From contig NZ_LGKP01000007.1 of the NCBI RefSeq assembly GCF_001306135.1, forward strand, positions 62,001 to 126,000: a stretch of DNA of 64,000 nucleotides, read 5' to 3'. Numbering within the stretch: position 1 is the first letter of the stretch; every line of letters starts with the position of its first letter. The notes under the pieces were generated by a model. That model was given only the letters and a program-made list of their open reading frames with translations, made no database searches and was not told the origin of the DNA. The position numbers and the translations under genes were made by a program. Source of the stretch: Herpetosiphon geysericola. Lineage in GTDB: Bacteria; Chloroflexota; Chloroflexia; Chloroflexales; Herpetosiphonaceae. This document shows, piece after piece, positions 55,961-64,000 of the stretch.

Positions 55961-56572
55961 TCACCCCTCGACCGTGGTTGGGCGTAATTGGGGTTGGAGC
56001 ATATCGCGGGCTTGCTGCAAGCGCTTATAGACATTGGCCAGCGAGATTCCTTGGTGCTGAGCAATCGCATCGCACGACATATCGTTGTAGAACCACAAGG
56101 AAAAGGTGCTGTTAAGGCGCGGTGACAATGCTTGCAAGGCTTGATTGATCGTTTCATAGACTTCGCGCTTGAGCAAGGCAGTTTCTGGCGAGGGCGTGGC
56201 GCTCTGCGGCATACTTTCATCATTGGACAACAAGCTATCAAGCGGTTGTAAGCGTTTGAGTTCGCGTTGCTGCTGGCGATGCAGATCAATGCACAAGTTA
56301 TAGGCCATGCGCATCAGCCAAGCCTTAGCATTGGTAATTTTATGGGCATGACGCGGCAACGATTCCCACACTTTGAGCACCAAACGGCTCAAGGCTTCAT
56401 CAGCATCGTGCGCATTACCATGCATCCAGATTAAACATTGGCGCGAAAGTTCAGCTTGATACAAACTATACAACTCCCAAATTGCAGCCTGTTCGCCGCG
56501 ACAAATTTGTTCGACGAGTTGTATGGCCACTGTTTCGCTGGGTTGGTTTTGATTGCAAACATCGCTGTTCAT
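55961..56572 (-). CDS. ECF-type RNA polymerase sigma factor
   Basis: A 203-residue protein with a sigma-2 region (YSLYQAELSRQCLIWMHGNAHDADEAL then KAWLMRMAYNLCIDLHRQQQRE) and a sigma-4 helix-turn-helix (MSCDAIAQHQGISLANVYKRLQQARDML). No sigma-3 region, so ECF class. No anti-sigma gene adjoins. AAGGA before ATG 56572 decides the start over 56626. It is divergent, with 103 bp between, from the BTAD regulator that leads the borosin locus, so it may take part in its control. Confidence 0.85.
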   Translation of the reverse strand: MNSDVCNQNQPSETVAIQLVEQICRGEQAAIWELYSLYQAELSRQCLIWMHGNAHDADEALSRLVLKVWESLPRHAHKITNAKAWLMRMAYNLCIDLHRQQQRELKRLQPLDSLLSNDESMPQSATPSPETALLKREVYETINQALQALSPRLNSTFSLWFYNDMSCDAIAQHQGISLANVYKRLQQARDMLQPQLRPTTVEG

Positions 56573-56675
56573 AGCGCATCCTTCACTAGCTATTGAATAT
56601 CCGTTAGTAGGTCTGCTACAATTCAAAGCATAACAGCGCAGCGTTTCAAAATCGTTTTATGGGAGATGTAGCTCC

Positions 56676-59600
56676 GTGAATGTCACGCCTCAGCCTGATG
56701 ATTCGGCTCAATCGGTGCCAAGTTTACGGATTCACGTTTTTGGTGGTTTGCGAATCTTTATCGATAATCAACGAATTAGCGATCTGCCAACCCGCAAAGT
56801 CGAAGCGCTTCTAACCTACCTTGCGGTCAATCCCTATCCTCACGAACGCGAGGTATTGGCTCAGTTATTATGGGATGATTTATCTGCAGAGCGCACGGCG
56901 GGCAATCTGCGCCTAACGCTCAATCAATTACGTAAAGCGCTCAATCCATTTATTGAGGTCACACGCCACACGATTGGGCTGCACCCGCAAGCAACCTATT
57001 GGCTTGATCTGCACTATTGCGCCAAAATTTACGCAAATCCAGCTAGCTCAACCGAGGACTTAGCCAGCGCAATCGAGCACTATCAGGGCGATTTCTTAAA
57101 CGGTTTTTATTTGCGCGATGCAGAAGGCTTTGGCACATGGCAGCTTCAGCAAGCAGAATATTGGCGCCAACAAACCTTCGGCGCGCTGCGCCGCTTGATC
57201 GAACGCTATAGCCTCGTCAGCAACTACAACGAGGCCATTCGTTGGCTCCAACGCTTGGTTACGCTCGATGCGTGCGATGAGGTCGCGCAACGCCAGTTAA
57301 TGGTATTGTTGATGCGCACAGGCCAGCGGCACACAGCCTTGCGCCAATATCGCGTGCTCGAACAGGTGCTAGAGCGTGAATATGGATTACAACCTGAACC
57401 GGCTAGCGCAGCCTTGCAACGCCAAATTTTGGCCACACCAGCTCAACGCCCACAGCGCCTGATACGCGCAACTCCGCTGCTGTATGGCCGCCAAAATGAG
57501 CTAGAACGCCTAACCCATTGGCTTGCAGCCGAACAACATCAACTTTTGACGATTATGGGCGCTGGTGGCAGTGGCAAAACCCAGCTAGCCCTGACCTTTG
57601 GCTGGAAGGTGGTCAATGATTATCTTGGGGCAGCCAGCAATGGCGTTTTTTATTGTTCGTTGGTCAGCCCTGATCAACAGCCCCAGCTTTTAGAGGCCGA
57701 GCCTGTGCTCTTGGCCTTGATTCAAACGCTCAGCCTCGCGCCGCCCCGCAACAGCGATTTCGTCGAGCACATCATTCGCCAAATCCAAACCCAAGAGCTA
57801 CTGATCATCATCGATAATGGCGAATTACTGGCCACCAGCGCGCGCCTAGCCTTGAGCAGCCTGCTTCAGCAGCTTCCCCAATTGCGCTTGATCATCGGTT
57901 CGCGCGAGCGCATGCGGCTCCAAAACGAATATGTGTTGGAATTAGCGGGCTTGGCCTATCCAGAGATCGATGTTGATGCAGAATATTCGCCCTTGCTCGC
58001 TGAACAATTCCAGCATTTTGCAGCGCTTGATCTATTTATGAATTGCTTGCAACGCCAAGGCAAATCGGCCAATTTAGCCGATTATGCGCCCGCCGAGCGC
58101 CAAGCAATTGGCCAAATTTGCCAAATGGTGCATGGCTTGCCGCTGGCAATTGAATTAATCGCCCCATGGATGACGATTCGCAGCGGCAACGAAATTGTGC
58201 AGGCACTCCGCCAAGATATGCAGCTTTTTCACAGCGATGTGGTTGATATTCCAACCCGCCATCGCAGCATTCAAGCAGCCTTCGATTATTCATGGCAATT
58301 GCTCGATCAACATGAACAGGCTTGTTTAGCGCGCTTGGCGGTGTTTCCCAGCAGCTTCGATGCCCAAGCAGCAGCAGCGATTGCAGCAGTCGATCTGCCA
58401 GTTTTGGCCAATTTTCATGCCAAATCGCTGTTAATGCTTGAAGTGCAGCACCAGCAAACCCGCTATGGCTTGCACCCGTTATTGCATCAATTTGCCCAAT
58501 CTAAGCTTCAACAAACCATGCCCGACCAACACAACCTCTATCAGCATCATGCCAGCTATTTTGGCCAATTGAGCCAGCAGCAAGAGCCGTTGATTCATGG
58601 CAATGCCAGCCAACAAGCCTTGTTTGTTTTGGAGCAAGAGCTGGATAATCTGCGCGCTGGCTGGCTGTGGGCAGTCCAAACACAGCAAATTCAAATTCTT
58701 GGCGCGTATTGTATTGCCTTACACGATTTTTTTGCAATTCGCAACCGCGAACTTGAAGGCAAACAACTTTTCGAGCCAGCTGCCGAATTAATTACAACTA
58801 TTGCTGAGCAATTATTGCACAATCAGCCAATCGGATTAATTATTGTGCGAATTGTTTCGTGCTATGCCGAATTTCAGTATATTTTGGGCGAATTAGCTCA
58901 TGCTGAGCAATTATTACAACAATGTATCGAGTTGCTTGAGCAGTTGCAGCTACAAAATGCTAACGAGTTATTATTCATTTACAAGCAACTCGGTGTAATT
59001 ACCCAGCGGCGCGGTGAATACACGCGGGCCTTAGATTTATTGCAACGCTGTTTAGCCCAAGCAGAAGCAATTAACGACCAGATTAAAATGAGCGATACTT
59101 GGTTGTCGATTGGGGCTGTGCGCTTGGCGCAAGGTAATTGGCACGCTGCCGAAGAGGCGTTTTTGACTTGTAGCGCACACTATCAAGCCCAAAAGCATGG
59201 CTGGGGCTTATGCCATAGTCAACGTTTTTTAGGAGTTGTGGCCCTGGCTCAAGCCAAGTATGATCAGGCAGAACACTACTTTGAAGCCAGCCTCGATTTG
59301 GCCTATCAACTCAAAACGCCACTTGGCGAGGCATTAATTCGCGATCAAATGGGCATGTTGGCGTTGCGGCGCGAAGAGTATCAGCAAAGCGCTGGCTATT
59401 TACACAAAGCGTTTGCCATCTTCCAAGAGCTAGGTGTTGAGGCGATGATTGGGCGAGCTGCCTTGCACATTGCTCAACTAGAATTGGCTCAACGTCAATT
59501 TCAGCATGTTCAACCATGGTTGGCGCGGGCCATTGCAATCGCCCAACAACGTCAAGAGATTCCGTTGTTACTAGAATGCTATGCGACAGTGCTTCAGCTT

Positions 59601-59828
59601 TGGCAGGAGGTTTGTACAGGCCAGCCAAGTCATTGGCTCGAACTCTGGCAGCGCATATTGCAGCATCCAGCCTGTAGCGCTGAAACCAAACACTTGCTTA
59701 ATCGTTTACAACCACAGCAGCATAGTGTCAATCACAACAGCCACGTTAAAGCTGAACTGGCAGGAATCGAAGCCGACGTTGCGCTTTGTTTAAGCCAAAT
59801 TGAGCAAAGCCAAAAACTTGCGGTTTAG
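56676..59828 (+). CDS. AfsR-like BTAD/STAND/TPR transcriptional regulator
   Basis: A 1050-residue regulator. Residues about 17-250 are an OmpR-like winged helix plus BTAD (LRIHVFGGLRIFIDNQRISD, LWDDLSAERTAGNLRLTLNQLRKAL). A STAND NTPase has Walker A IMGAGGSGKTQLAL near 292-305 and Walker B LLIIIDNGELL near 375. TPR repeats fill the C-terminus (for example KLGV-like YKQLGVITQRRGEYTRALDLLQRCL). GTG 56676 has GGGAG upstream. Sixteen bases separate its stop from the borosin substrate gene, so it is very likely in the same transcript and may control it. It is the same length as the regulator at 6196 but with the opposite domain order. Confidence 0.87.
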   Translation: MNVTPQPDDSAQSVPSLRIHVFGGLRIFIDNQRISDLPTRKVEALLTYLAVNPYPHEREVLAQLLWDDLSAERTAGNLRLTLNQLRKALNPFIEVTRHTIGLHPQATYWLDLHYCAKIYANPASSTEDLASAIEHYQGDFLNGFYLRDAEGFGTWQLQQAEYWRQQTFGALRRLIERYSLVSNYNEAIRWLQRLVTLDACDEVAQRQLMVLLMRTGQRHTALRQYRVLEQVLEREYGLQPEPASAALQRQILATPAQRPQRLIRATPLLYGRQNELERLTHWLAAEQHQLLTIMGAGGSGKTQLALTFGWKVVNDYLGAASNGVFYCSLVSPDQQPQLLEAEPVLLALIQTLSLAPPRNSDFVEHIIRQIQTQELLIIIDNGELLATSARLALSSLLQQLPQLRLIIGSRERMRLQNEYVLELAGLAYPEIDVDAEYSPLLAEQFQHFAALDLFMNCLQRQGKSANLADYAPAERQAIGQICQMVHGLPLAIELIAPWMTIRSGNEIVQALRQDMQLFHSDVVDIPTRHRSIQAAFDYSWQLLDQHEQACLARLAVFPSSFDAQAAAAIAAVDLPVLANFHAKSLLMLEVQHQQTRYGLHPLLHQFAQSKLQQTMPDQHNLYQHHASYFGQLSQQQEPLIHGNASQQALFVLEQELDNLRAGWLWAVQTQQIQILGAYCIALHDFFAIRNRELEGKQLFEPAAELITTIAEQLLHNQPIGLIIVRIVSCYAEFQYILGELAHAEQLLQQCIELLEQLQLQNANELLFIYKQLGVITQRRGEYTRALDLLQRCLAQAEAINDQIKMSDTWLSIGAVRLAQGNWHAAEEAFLTCSAHYQAQKHGWGLCHSQRFLGVVALAQAKYDQAEHYFEASLDLAYQLKTPLGEALIRDQMGMLALRREEYQQSAGYLHKAFAIFQELGVEAMIGRAALHIAQLELAQRQFQHVQPWLARAIAIAQQRQEIPLLLECYATVLQLWQEVCTGQPSHWLELWQRILQHPACSAETKHLLNRLQPQQHSVNHNSHVKAELAGIEADVALCLSQIEQSQKLAV

Positions 59829-59844
59829 TAGGAGGAACAGATTC

Positions 59845-60438
59845 ATGGATATGGTCGATTTCGTCCAGAACCTCGTCGATGATCCCAGCCGTCTAGCCTC
59901 ATTTAAGCACGATCCTCAAGCATTTTTAGCCCAAGCAGGCCTTGGCCAAAGCTTACCCAAACAAGATCCAGTGCAAGAAATTACGACTGTGATGACGTTG
60001 CGTAGTCTTGGCCAAATCGCGCCAGAAACCAGAACCTATACCAATATCGATGTTATCGTTTCATCGTATATGAATGTCTTTATCGAAGCCCTCGATAAAT
60101 CCAAAGATTATACGGTTACTTGCTGGTTGCTCAATCATAGTTATATGATCGAAGATTCTAGCGGAAATCCTTATTTTGATTTACATGTGTGTTATGTCGA
60201 TCCCAATGATCCCGCTGATATACCGCAAGTCTTGTATATCCGCAGCAAAGAGCAAATTGAAAATCCAACCTATAATTGCGCCAATATTCCAATTCAATTA
60301 ACTATTCCAGCCAATAATTATATTTTGGTTGGCAGAACCCGTCCGGTGTACACCCAATTAACCAATTTTATCTATCATCGCCAAAAAGACGATCAGCCAC
60401 CATTATTTGAAATTGGCTTTGACGAGCAACCGCAATAA
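59845..60438 (+). CDS. borosin-type substrate protein with helical leader
   Basis: A 197-residue protein. Its N-terminus (residues 1-33, MDMVDFVQNLVDDPSRLASF then KHDPQAFLAQAGL) matches the borosin-binding leader helices: Shewanella SonA and the C-terminal part of OphMA carry the same DPxxLxxFKxDPxAFxxxxGL pattern as I recall them. Residues about 65-197 look like a beta-rich folded domain rather than a short core, with a hydrophobic segment NIDVIVSSYMNVFI at 67-80. Where N-methylation would fall is not evident. The frame extends back to 59800, but GGAGG about 8-10 bases before ATG 59845 suits this start. The methyltransferase follows one base after the stop codon. Substrate role is inferred from leader and adjacency. 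Confidence 0.78.
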   Translation: MDMVDFVQNLVDDPSRLASFKHDPQAFLAQAGLGQSLPKQDPVQEITTVMTLRSLGQIAPETRTYTNIDVIVSSYMNVFIEALDKSKDYTVTCWLLNHSYMIEDSSGNPYFDLHVCYVDPNDPADIPQVLYIRSKEQIENPTYNCANIPIQLTIPANNYILVGRTRPVYTQLTNFIYHRQKDDQPPLFEIGFDEQPQ

Positions 60439-60439
60439 G

Positions 60440-61228
60440 ATGCCAAACCCAAGCAATCACGGCTCACTAACGCTGGTCGGCACTGGCATTACGATGATCG
60501 CCCATTTAACCAATGAAGCTCATGCATGGATTAGCAAAGCCGATCAAACTTTTTATTTGGTGATGCACCCGCTGGCCGATCAATGGATTCACAAGCTGAA
60601 TCCGCATGCTGAATCGTTGGCCCATTTTTACCAAGCAGATCTACCACGCGAACAGGTGTATCACGCCATGGTCGCGCATATTTGGGCAGCGGTCGAGGCA
60701 GGCAAGCGGGTGTGTGTGGCGTTTTATGGCCATCCAAGCGTGTTTGTGACCCCAACCAGCGATTTAGTGCAGCGCGGGCAGCGGGAAGGAGTGACAGTGC
60801 ATGTGCTGCCTGGGATTTCTGCCGAGGCCTGTCTATTTGCTGATTTGGCGCTCGATCCTGGCTTGCATGGCTATCAAAGCTACGAGGCCAGCGATTTTTT
60901 GCTGCGGCCACGGCGTTTTGACCCAACGACACCCTTGGTTTTATGGCAAATTGGGGTAATTGGCTATTTCAAGGTTGTGCATGCTGGGCTTGATCCACGC
61001 GCTGGGCTAGCCCGCTTGGTGGCTCATTTACAACATTTCTATCCTGAGCAGCACGAAGTAATAATTTATCAAGCAGCAATTTTGCCAATCGAAGAGCCAA
61101 CAATTTGCCATGTGCAGCTTAACGCTTTGGCTGAACAGCACGTTTCGGCCTATGCAACCTTGTATGTTCCAGCCCACGGCGAGGCCGAATTCGACCAAAC
61201 CTTGGCCCGCGAGTTTGGCTTGTTGTAG
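60440..61228 (+). CDS. borosin-type peptide alpha-N-methyltransferase
   Basis: A 262-residue tetrapyrrole-methylase-fold enzyme. GSLTLVGTGI at the start, FYGHPSVFV, LPGISAEACLFADLALDP and YEASDFLL correspond closely to OphMA of Omphalotus (GSLTIVGTGI, FYGHPGVFV, LPGVSAEDCLFADLCIDP, YEASDFLI, from memory). The catalytic pair Arg72/Tyr76 of OphMA corresponds to Arg70 and Tyr74 here (REQVYH), with Tyr64 matching the third residue. It should use SAM to N-methylate backbone amides of a peptide substrate. Stand-alone length, without fused core, makes this a split borosin system like SonM/SonA. It has no Shine-Dalgarno and likely depends on coupling to the substrate gene. Confidence 0.92.
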   Translation: MPNPSNHGSLTLVGTGITMIAHLTNEAHAWISKADQTFYLVMHPLADQWIHKLNPHAESLAHFYQADLPREQVYHAMVAHIWAAVEAGKRVCVAFYGHPSVFVTPTSDLVQRGQREGVTVHVLPGISAEACLFADLALDPGLHGYQSYEASDFLLRPRRFDPTTPLVLWQIGVIGYFKVVHAGLDPRAGLARLVAHLQHFYPEQHEVIIYQAAILPIEEPTICHVQLNALAEQHVSAYATLYVPAHGEAEFDQTLAREFGLL

Positions 61229-61450
61229 AGTTGGGGTTATTGGCTTTGGGCTATGGCGTTGAGTTATGGGCTATTGGCTATTGGCTTTTGGCTTTTGGGT
61301 TTGGGATTAACTGAGCATCCACAGCATGTTCCGCTCATCCAATAGCCTAGAGCCATCAATCCATAGCCTTTTTGCCTTTTGCCTTTTGACTTCTGCCTTT
61401 TTTATGGTCTTCTTCATAATTCATAATTCATCCTTCATCCTTTCCTCATC
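61229..61450. repeat. GGCTATT/TTTTGGC heptamer array
   Basis: TTGGCTA, TTGGCTT and ATGGGCT heptamers, then CATAGCC and TTTTGCC, CTTCATC words up to about 61450, follow the borosin methyltransferase. About 70 bp of unique sequence remains before malQ. No gene or terminator hairpin is recognised. Confidence 0.7.
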
Positions 61451-61523
61451 CGTCTCTATGCTATCATACCAAGGACATACTTGAGAACTTGCTTGATACT
61501 CACCGATAGTTGGAGGTAGTTCG

Positions 61524-63083
61524 ATGACATTCGAACGAGCTGCGGGGATTCTTCTGCACCCCACGTCGTTGCATGGTCGCTATGGCATTGGCGACCTTGG
61601 CAGCGAAGCCTATCAATTTGTTGATTGGCTGCAAGCCGCTGGCGCACGACTCTGGCAAATTTTGCCGCTTGGGCCAACGGGCTATGGCGATTCGCCGTAT
61701 CAATGTTTTTCGGCCTTTGCTGGCAACCATATGTTGATTAGCCCCGATTATTTGGCGCGGATTAATTTGCTCGCTCAATGGGATTTGGAGCAATTAACCA
61801 ATTTGCCCAGCGAAAGCGTCGATTTTGGCGCGGTGATTCCGGCCAAATTGCAATTGCTGCGCACAGCCTTTGAAAATTTCAAAGCCCAAGCTGACGATCG
61901 TGGTTTTAACGCATTTTGTGCTGCCGAACAAGCTTGGCTCGACGATTATGCCCTATTCATGGCCTGCAAAGCTGCTCACGCTGGCGCTTCGTGGACAACC
62001 TGGGATAGCGCGATTGCCTTGCATGAGCCTGAGGCTGTGGCCGAATGGAGCCAGAAACTCGCCGACGATGTACAGTTTCATAAGTTTTTGCAATGGGCCT
62101 TCTTCAATCAATGGGATGATCTGAAGCGCTATGCCAACGAGCGCGACATCAAGATTGTTGGCGATATTCCAATTTTTGTGGCCCACGATAGCGCCGATGT
62201 TTGGGGCAATCGCAGCCTGTTCTTGTTGCACCCCGATGGCAATCCGGTTGATATTGCTGGCGTTCCACCAGATTATTTTTCGGCCACTGGTCAACGCTGG
62301 GGCAACCCGCTCTATCGTTGGGATGTGATGGCCCAAGATGGCTATCAATGGTGGCAACAACGGATTAGCGCCAGTTTGCGCACTGTCGATATTGTGCGCA
62401 TCGATCACTTCCGCGGCTTTGCTGGCTATTGGGCCGTGCCAGCCAGCGAAGAAACTGCGGTCAATGGCGAATGGCGCCGTGGCCCAGGTGCTGATTTCTT
62501 CCAAGCAATTGCCCAAGCGTTTGGCAGCCTGCCGTTAATTGCCGAGGATTTGGGCATGATCACGCCCGATGTCTATCAATTACGTGATCAATTTGCCCTA
62601 CCTGGCATGCGAATTTTGCAATTTGCCTTCACCTCAGGCGCGTTCCAATCGAACTTCTTGCCGCATACCTACGTGCAAAATACGGTTGCCTACACTGGCT
62701 CGCACGATAATGACACCTCGCGCGGCTGGTACAATAGTGCAGGCCCAGAAGAACAGCATCGCGCCCGCACCTATTTGCATTGTGGCGAAGAGGCCCTTGT
62801 TTGGACGATGATTCGTACCTTGTATGCCTCAGTTGCCGACACGGTGATAATCCCAATGCAAGATGCGCTTGATCTTGGCACCGAAGCCCGTATGAATCGG
62901 CCAGGCTTAACTGGCGGCAATTGGTCATGGCGGATCAAGCCCGACCAGTTATCCTACGATTTAGCCCATTCGCTCTATGGGTTAGCTGAAGTGTATGGGC
63001 GCTTGGCACAACCTGCGCTTAGCAAAGAGCTTGATCCCAACGCTCCGCCCTACTTTGACTTACAAGAAACCAGCGAACTATGA
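61524..63083 (+). CDS. malQ: 4-alpha-glucanotransferase (amylomaltase, GH77)
   Basis: A 519-residue GH77 enzyme transferring alpha-1,4-glucans. The N-terminus is RAAGILLHPTSLHGRYGIGDLG; the central part has VRIDHFRGFAGYWAVP (catalytic Asp), LIAEDLGMITPDV (catalytic Glu in IAEDLG) and YTGSHDNDT (third Asp). GGAGG is 7 bases before ATG 61524. It ends in an ATGA overlap with the next gene. Confidence 0.95.
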   Translation: MTFERAAGILLHPTSLHGRYGIGDLGSEAYQFVDWLQAAGARLWQILPLGPTGYGDSPYQCFSAFAGNHMLISPDYLARINLLAQWDLEQLTNLPSESVDFGAVIPAKLQLLRTAFENFKAQADDRGFNAFCAAEQAWLDDYALFMACKAAHAGASWTTWDSAIALHEPEAVAEWSQKLADDVQFHKFLQWAFFNQWDDLKRYANERDIKIVGDIPIFVAHDSADVWGNRSLFLLHPDGNPVDIAGVPPDYFSATGQRWGNPLYRWDVMAQDGYQWWQQRISASLRTVDIVRIDHFRGFAGYWAVPASEETAVNGEWRRGPGADFFQAIAQAFGSLPLIAEDLGMITPDVYQLRDQFALPGMRILQFAFTSGAFQSNFLPHTYVQNTVAYTGSHDNDTSRGWYNSAGPEEQHRARTYLHCGEEALVWTMIRTLYASVADTVIIPMQDALDLGTEARMNRPGLTGGNWSWRIKPDQLSYDLAHSLYGLAEVYGRLAQPALSKELDPNAPPYFDLQETSEL

Positions 63084-63439
63084 GATTTGATCGTTCTTGG
63101 ATTCCGGCAATCTTGGCAGTTGTGGGCCTGTTTGTGATTCGCAATCAGGTTTGGACGATGCCCAATCTGATACGCGTGGGCTTGGTTTTTGTGGGCTGTG
63201 GCTTTTTGCTCTGGGTTGCTTGGCAAATCTGGCAGAATCGCCAAGGTTCAACGCGCTTTAGCAATAGCTCACAGGTGCAATACTGGCGTGGCCAGCGGAT
63301 TGAGATCAAACCAACCCAAAGCCGCAGCAGTAGCTTGCGCCTTGAGCCTCAAACAATTGCCATTATTGCCCTCTATGGCCTAACTGGATTAACCGGCATT
63401 CTCGGCGCGTTACTCAAACTAGGCCGTTTTGGGCTATAA
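63080..63439 (+). CDS. small membrane protein
   Basis: A 119-residue protein with two N-terminal TM segments (IPAILAVVGLFVI, VGLVFVGCGFLLWVAWQIW), a charged middle and a hydrophobic C-terminal stretch (IIALYGLTGLTGILGALL). Family not recognised. Its ATG overlaps the malQ stop, so it is coupled to malQ. Confidence 0.6.
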   Translation: MRFDRSWIPAILAVVGLFVIRNQVWTMPNLIRVGLVFVGCGFLLWVAWQIWQNRQGSTRFSNSSQVQYWRGQRIEIKPTQSRSSSLRLEPQTIAIIALYGLTGLTGILGALLKLGRFGL

Positions 63440-63458
63440 AACCCTTGCTGGAGCATGC

Positions 63459-64000
63459 ATGCGCCGTTGGCTTTCATTCTTGCTTGTGGGGTTGTTGGCT
63501 GGCTGTAGTCAGCAACCCCAACACTTGCTGCGACCAAATGGGGTTGCGGTTGTTGATGATCAGCAACTGTATGTGACTGATCGCGGCAATTATCGCATTG
63601 CCCAACTTGAATCCAATGGCCAAATTACGGCCAGCATTGGGGTTTTTGGGGTTGGCCCAAGCAACATTCATTCTGGCTGGGATCTTGGGCGCGATAGCCA
63701 AGGCACGCTGTATATTGGCAATTTTATCTACAACGATGAAGCAACCTTGGTGCACGACGGCGTGCGTAGTTTCGAGCCTGATGGCAGCTTTGGCCGCGAG
63801 TTTGGCGGCAACGATTATGATCCAGCGCTGGATGAGCCAACCAACGAGCCATATGGCGTGACGGTTGATAGTGCCGACCGAATTTGGGTCGCCAACTACA
63901 AAGCAAATCGCGTCGTGGTCTATCAGCGTGATGGCCGCCAACTAGCCGAGTTTTTTGGCCAGTTTGGCAATGGCAACGAAGAATTTAGCGGCCTCAGCGA
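63459..64000 (+). CDS. NHL-repeat lipoprotein, partial
   Basis: A protein cut by the right window edge, 180 codons visible. The signal peptide RRWLSFLLVGLLAGC ends in a lipobox; NHL-type repeats follow (NGVAVVDDQQLYVTDRGNYRIAQL, then EPYGVTVDSADRIWVANYKANRVVVY). GGAG lies five bases before ATG 63459. Secreted beta-propellers of this kind bind glycans or proteins at the surface. I translated it by hand; it is open to the edge. Confidence 0.8.
   Translation, partial: MRRWLSFLLVGLLAGCSQQPQHLLRPNGVAVVDDQQLYVTDRGNYRIAQLESNGQITASIGVFGVGPSNIHSGWDLGRDSQGTLYIGNFIYNDEATLVHDGVRSFEPDGSFGREFGGNDYDPALDEPTNEPYGVTVDSADRIWVANYKANRVVVYQRDGRQLAEFFGQFGNGNEEFSGLS

Overview
The window looks like chromosome of a filamentous gliding Chloroflexota bacterium close to Herpetosiphon. 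That assignment is inferred from moderate GC, gene style (many BTAD/STAND regulators, FtsX-type ABC pairs, CPBP protease) and intergenic repeat texture; no rRNA or tRNA gene is present to anchor it. Housekeeping genes (valS, prfA, queA, miaB, hflX, nadK, galT, malQ) are interleaved with accessory blocks.

Layout. (1) 1-5989, minus strand: a thiazole/oxazole-modified peptide (TOMM, YcaO-type RiPP) locus. Seven tandem cassettes of about 227 bp encode the same 62-residue precursor (only the first residues of the leader vary). They are followed downstream by a short E1-like protein, a YcaO cyclodehydratase, a second E1-like protein and an E1-like/SagB-dehydrogenase fusion that runs off the left edge. 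(2) 6196-13081, minus strand: a 1050-aa MalT-type ATPase/TPR/BTAD regulator, an FtsX-type ABC transporter pair and a degenerate receiver protein, plausibly serving the RiPP locus. (3) 13170-18045, plus strand: a strong promoter and a T-box leader with a GTG (Val) specifier ahead of a DUF3105 membrane protein gene and valS. (4) 18310-28093, minus strand: a candidate defence island with a PLD-nuclease/SNF2 helicase, an Eco57I-type methylase and an AT-rich SMC-like ATPase. It is interrupted by an array of three MITE-like elements.

(5) 28504-55740: mostly housekeeping. It holds add/prfA, queA, a zinc-ribbon protein, a TolB-like lipoprotein, OsmC and SIMPL proteins, a threonine aldolase, an M24-fold protein that appears to have lost metal ligands, galT, an oxidoreductase, a DUF255 thioredoxin-domain protein, nadK, hydrolases, an ATP-grasp pair, a TPR protein, a CPBP protease, miaB, hflX and a molybdopterin oxidoreductase. 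(6) 55961-61228: a divergent ECF sigma factor beside a 1050-aa BTAD/STAND/TPR regulator, then a protein with a borosin-type N-terminal helical leader, then a clear borosin-type peptide N-methyltransferase (OphMA/SonM-like). This is a split borosin locus and, with the seven-copy TOMM locus, the most interesting content. (7) 61524-64000: malQ, a small membrane protein and an NHL-repeat lipoprotein cut by the right edge.

Intergenic regions are unusual. Many consist of degenerate 7- to 9-bp tandem words (TTCATCC, TTCTGCC, CATAGCC, GAAGAGCAC, CACGAATTG and others) reused throughout the window, and at least four copies of a roughly 224-bp terminal-inverted-repeat element occur. In several genes the longest open frame starts too early; starts were chosen from Shine-Dalgarno spacing.
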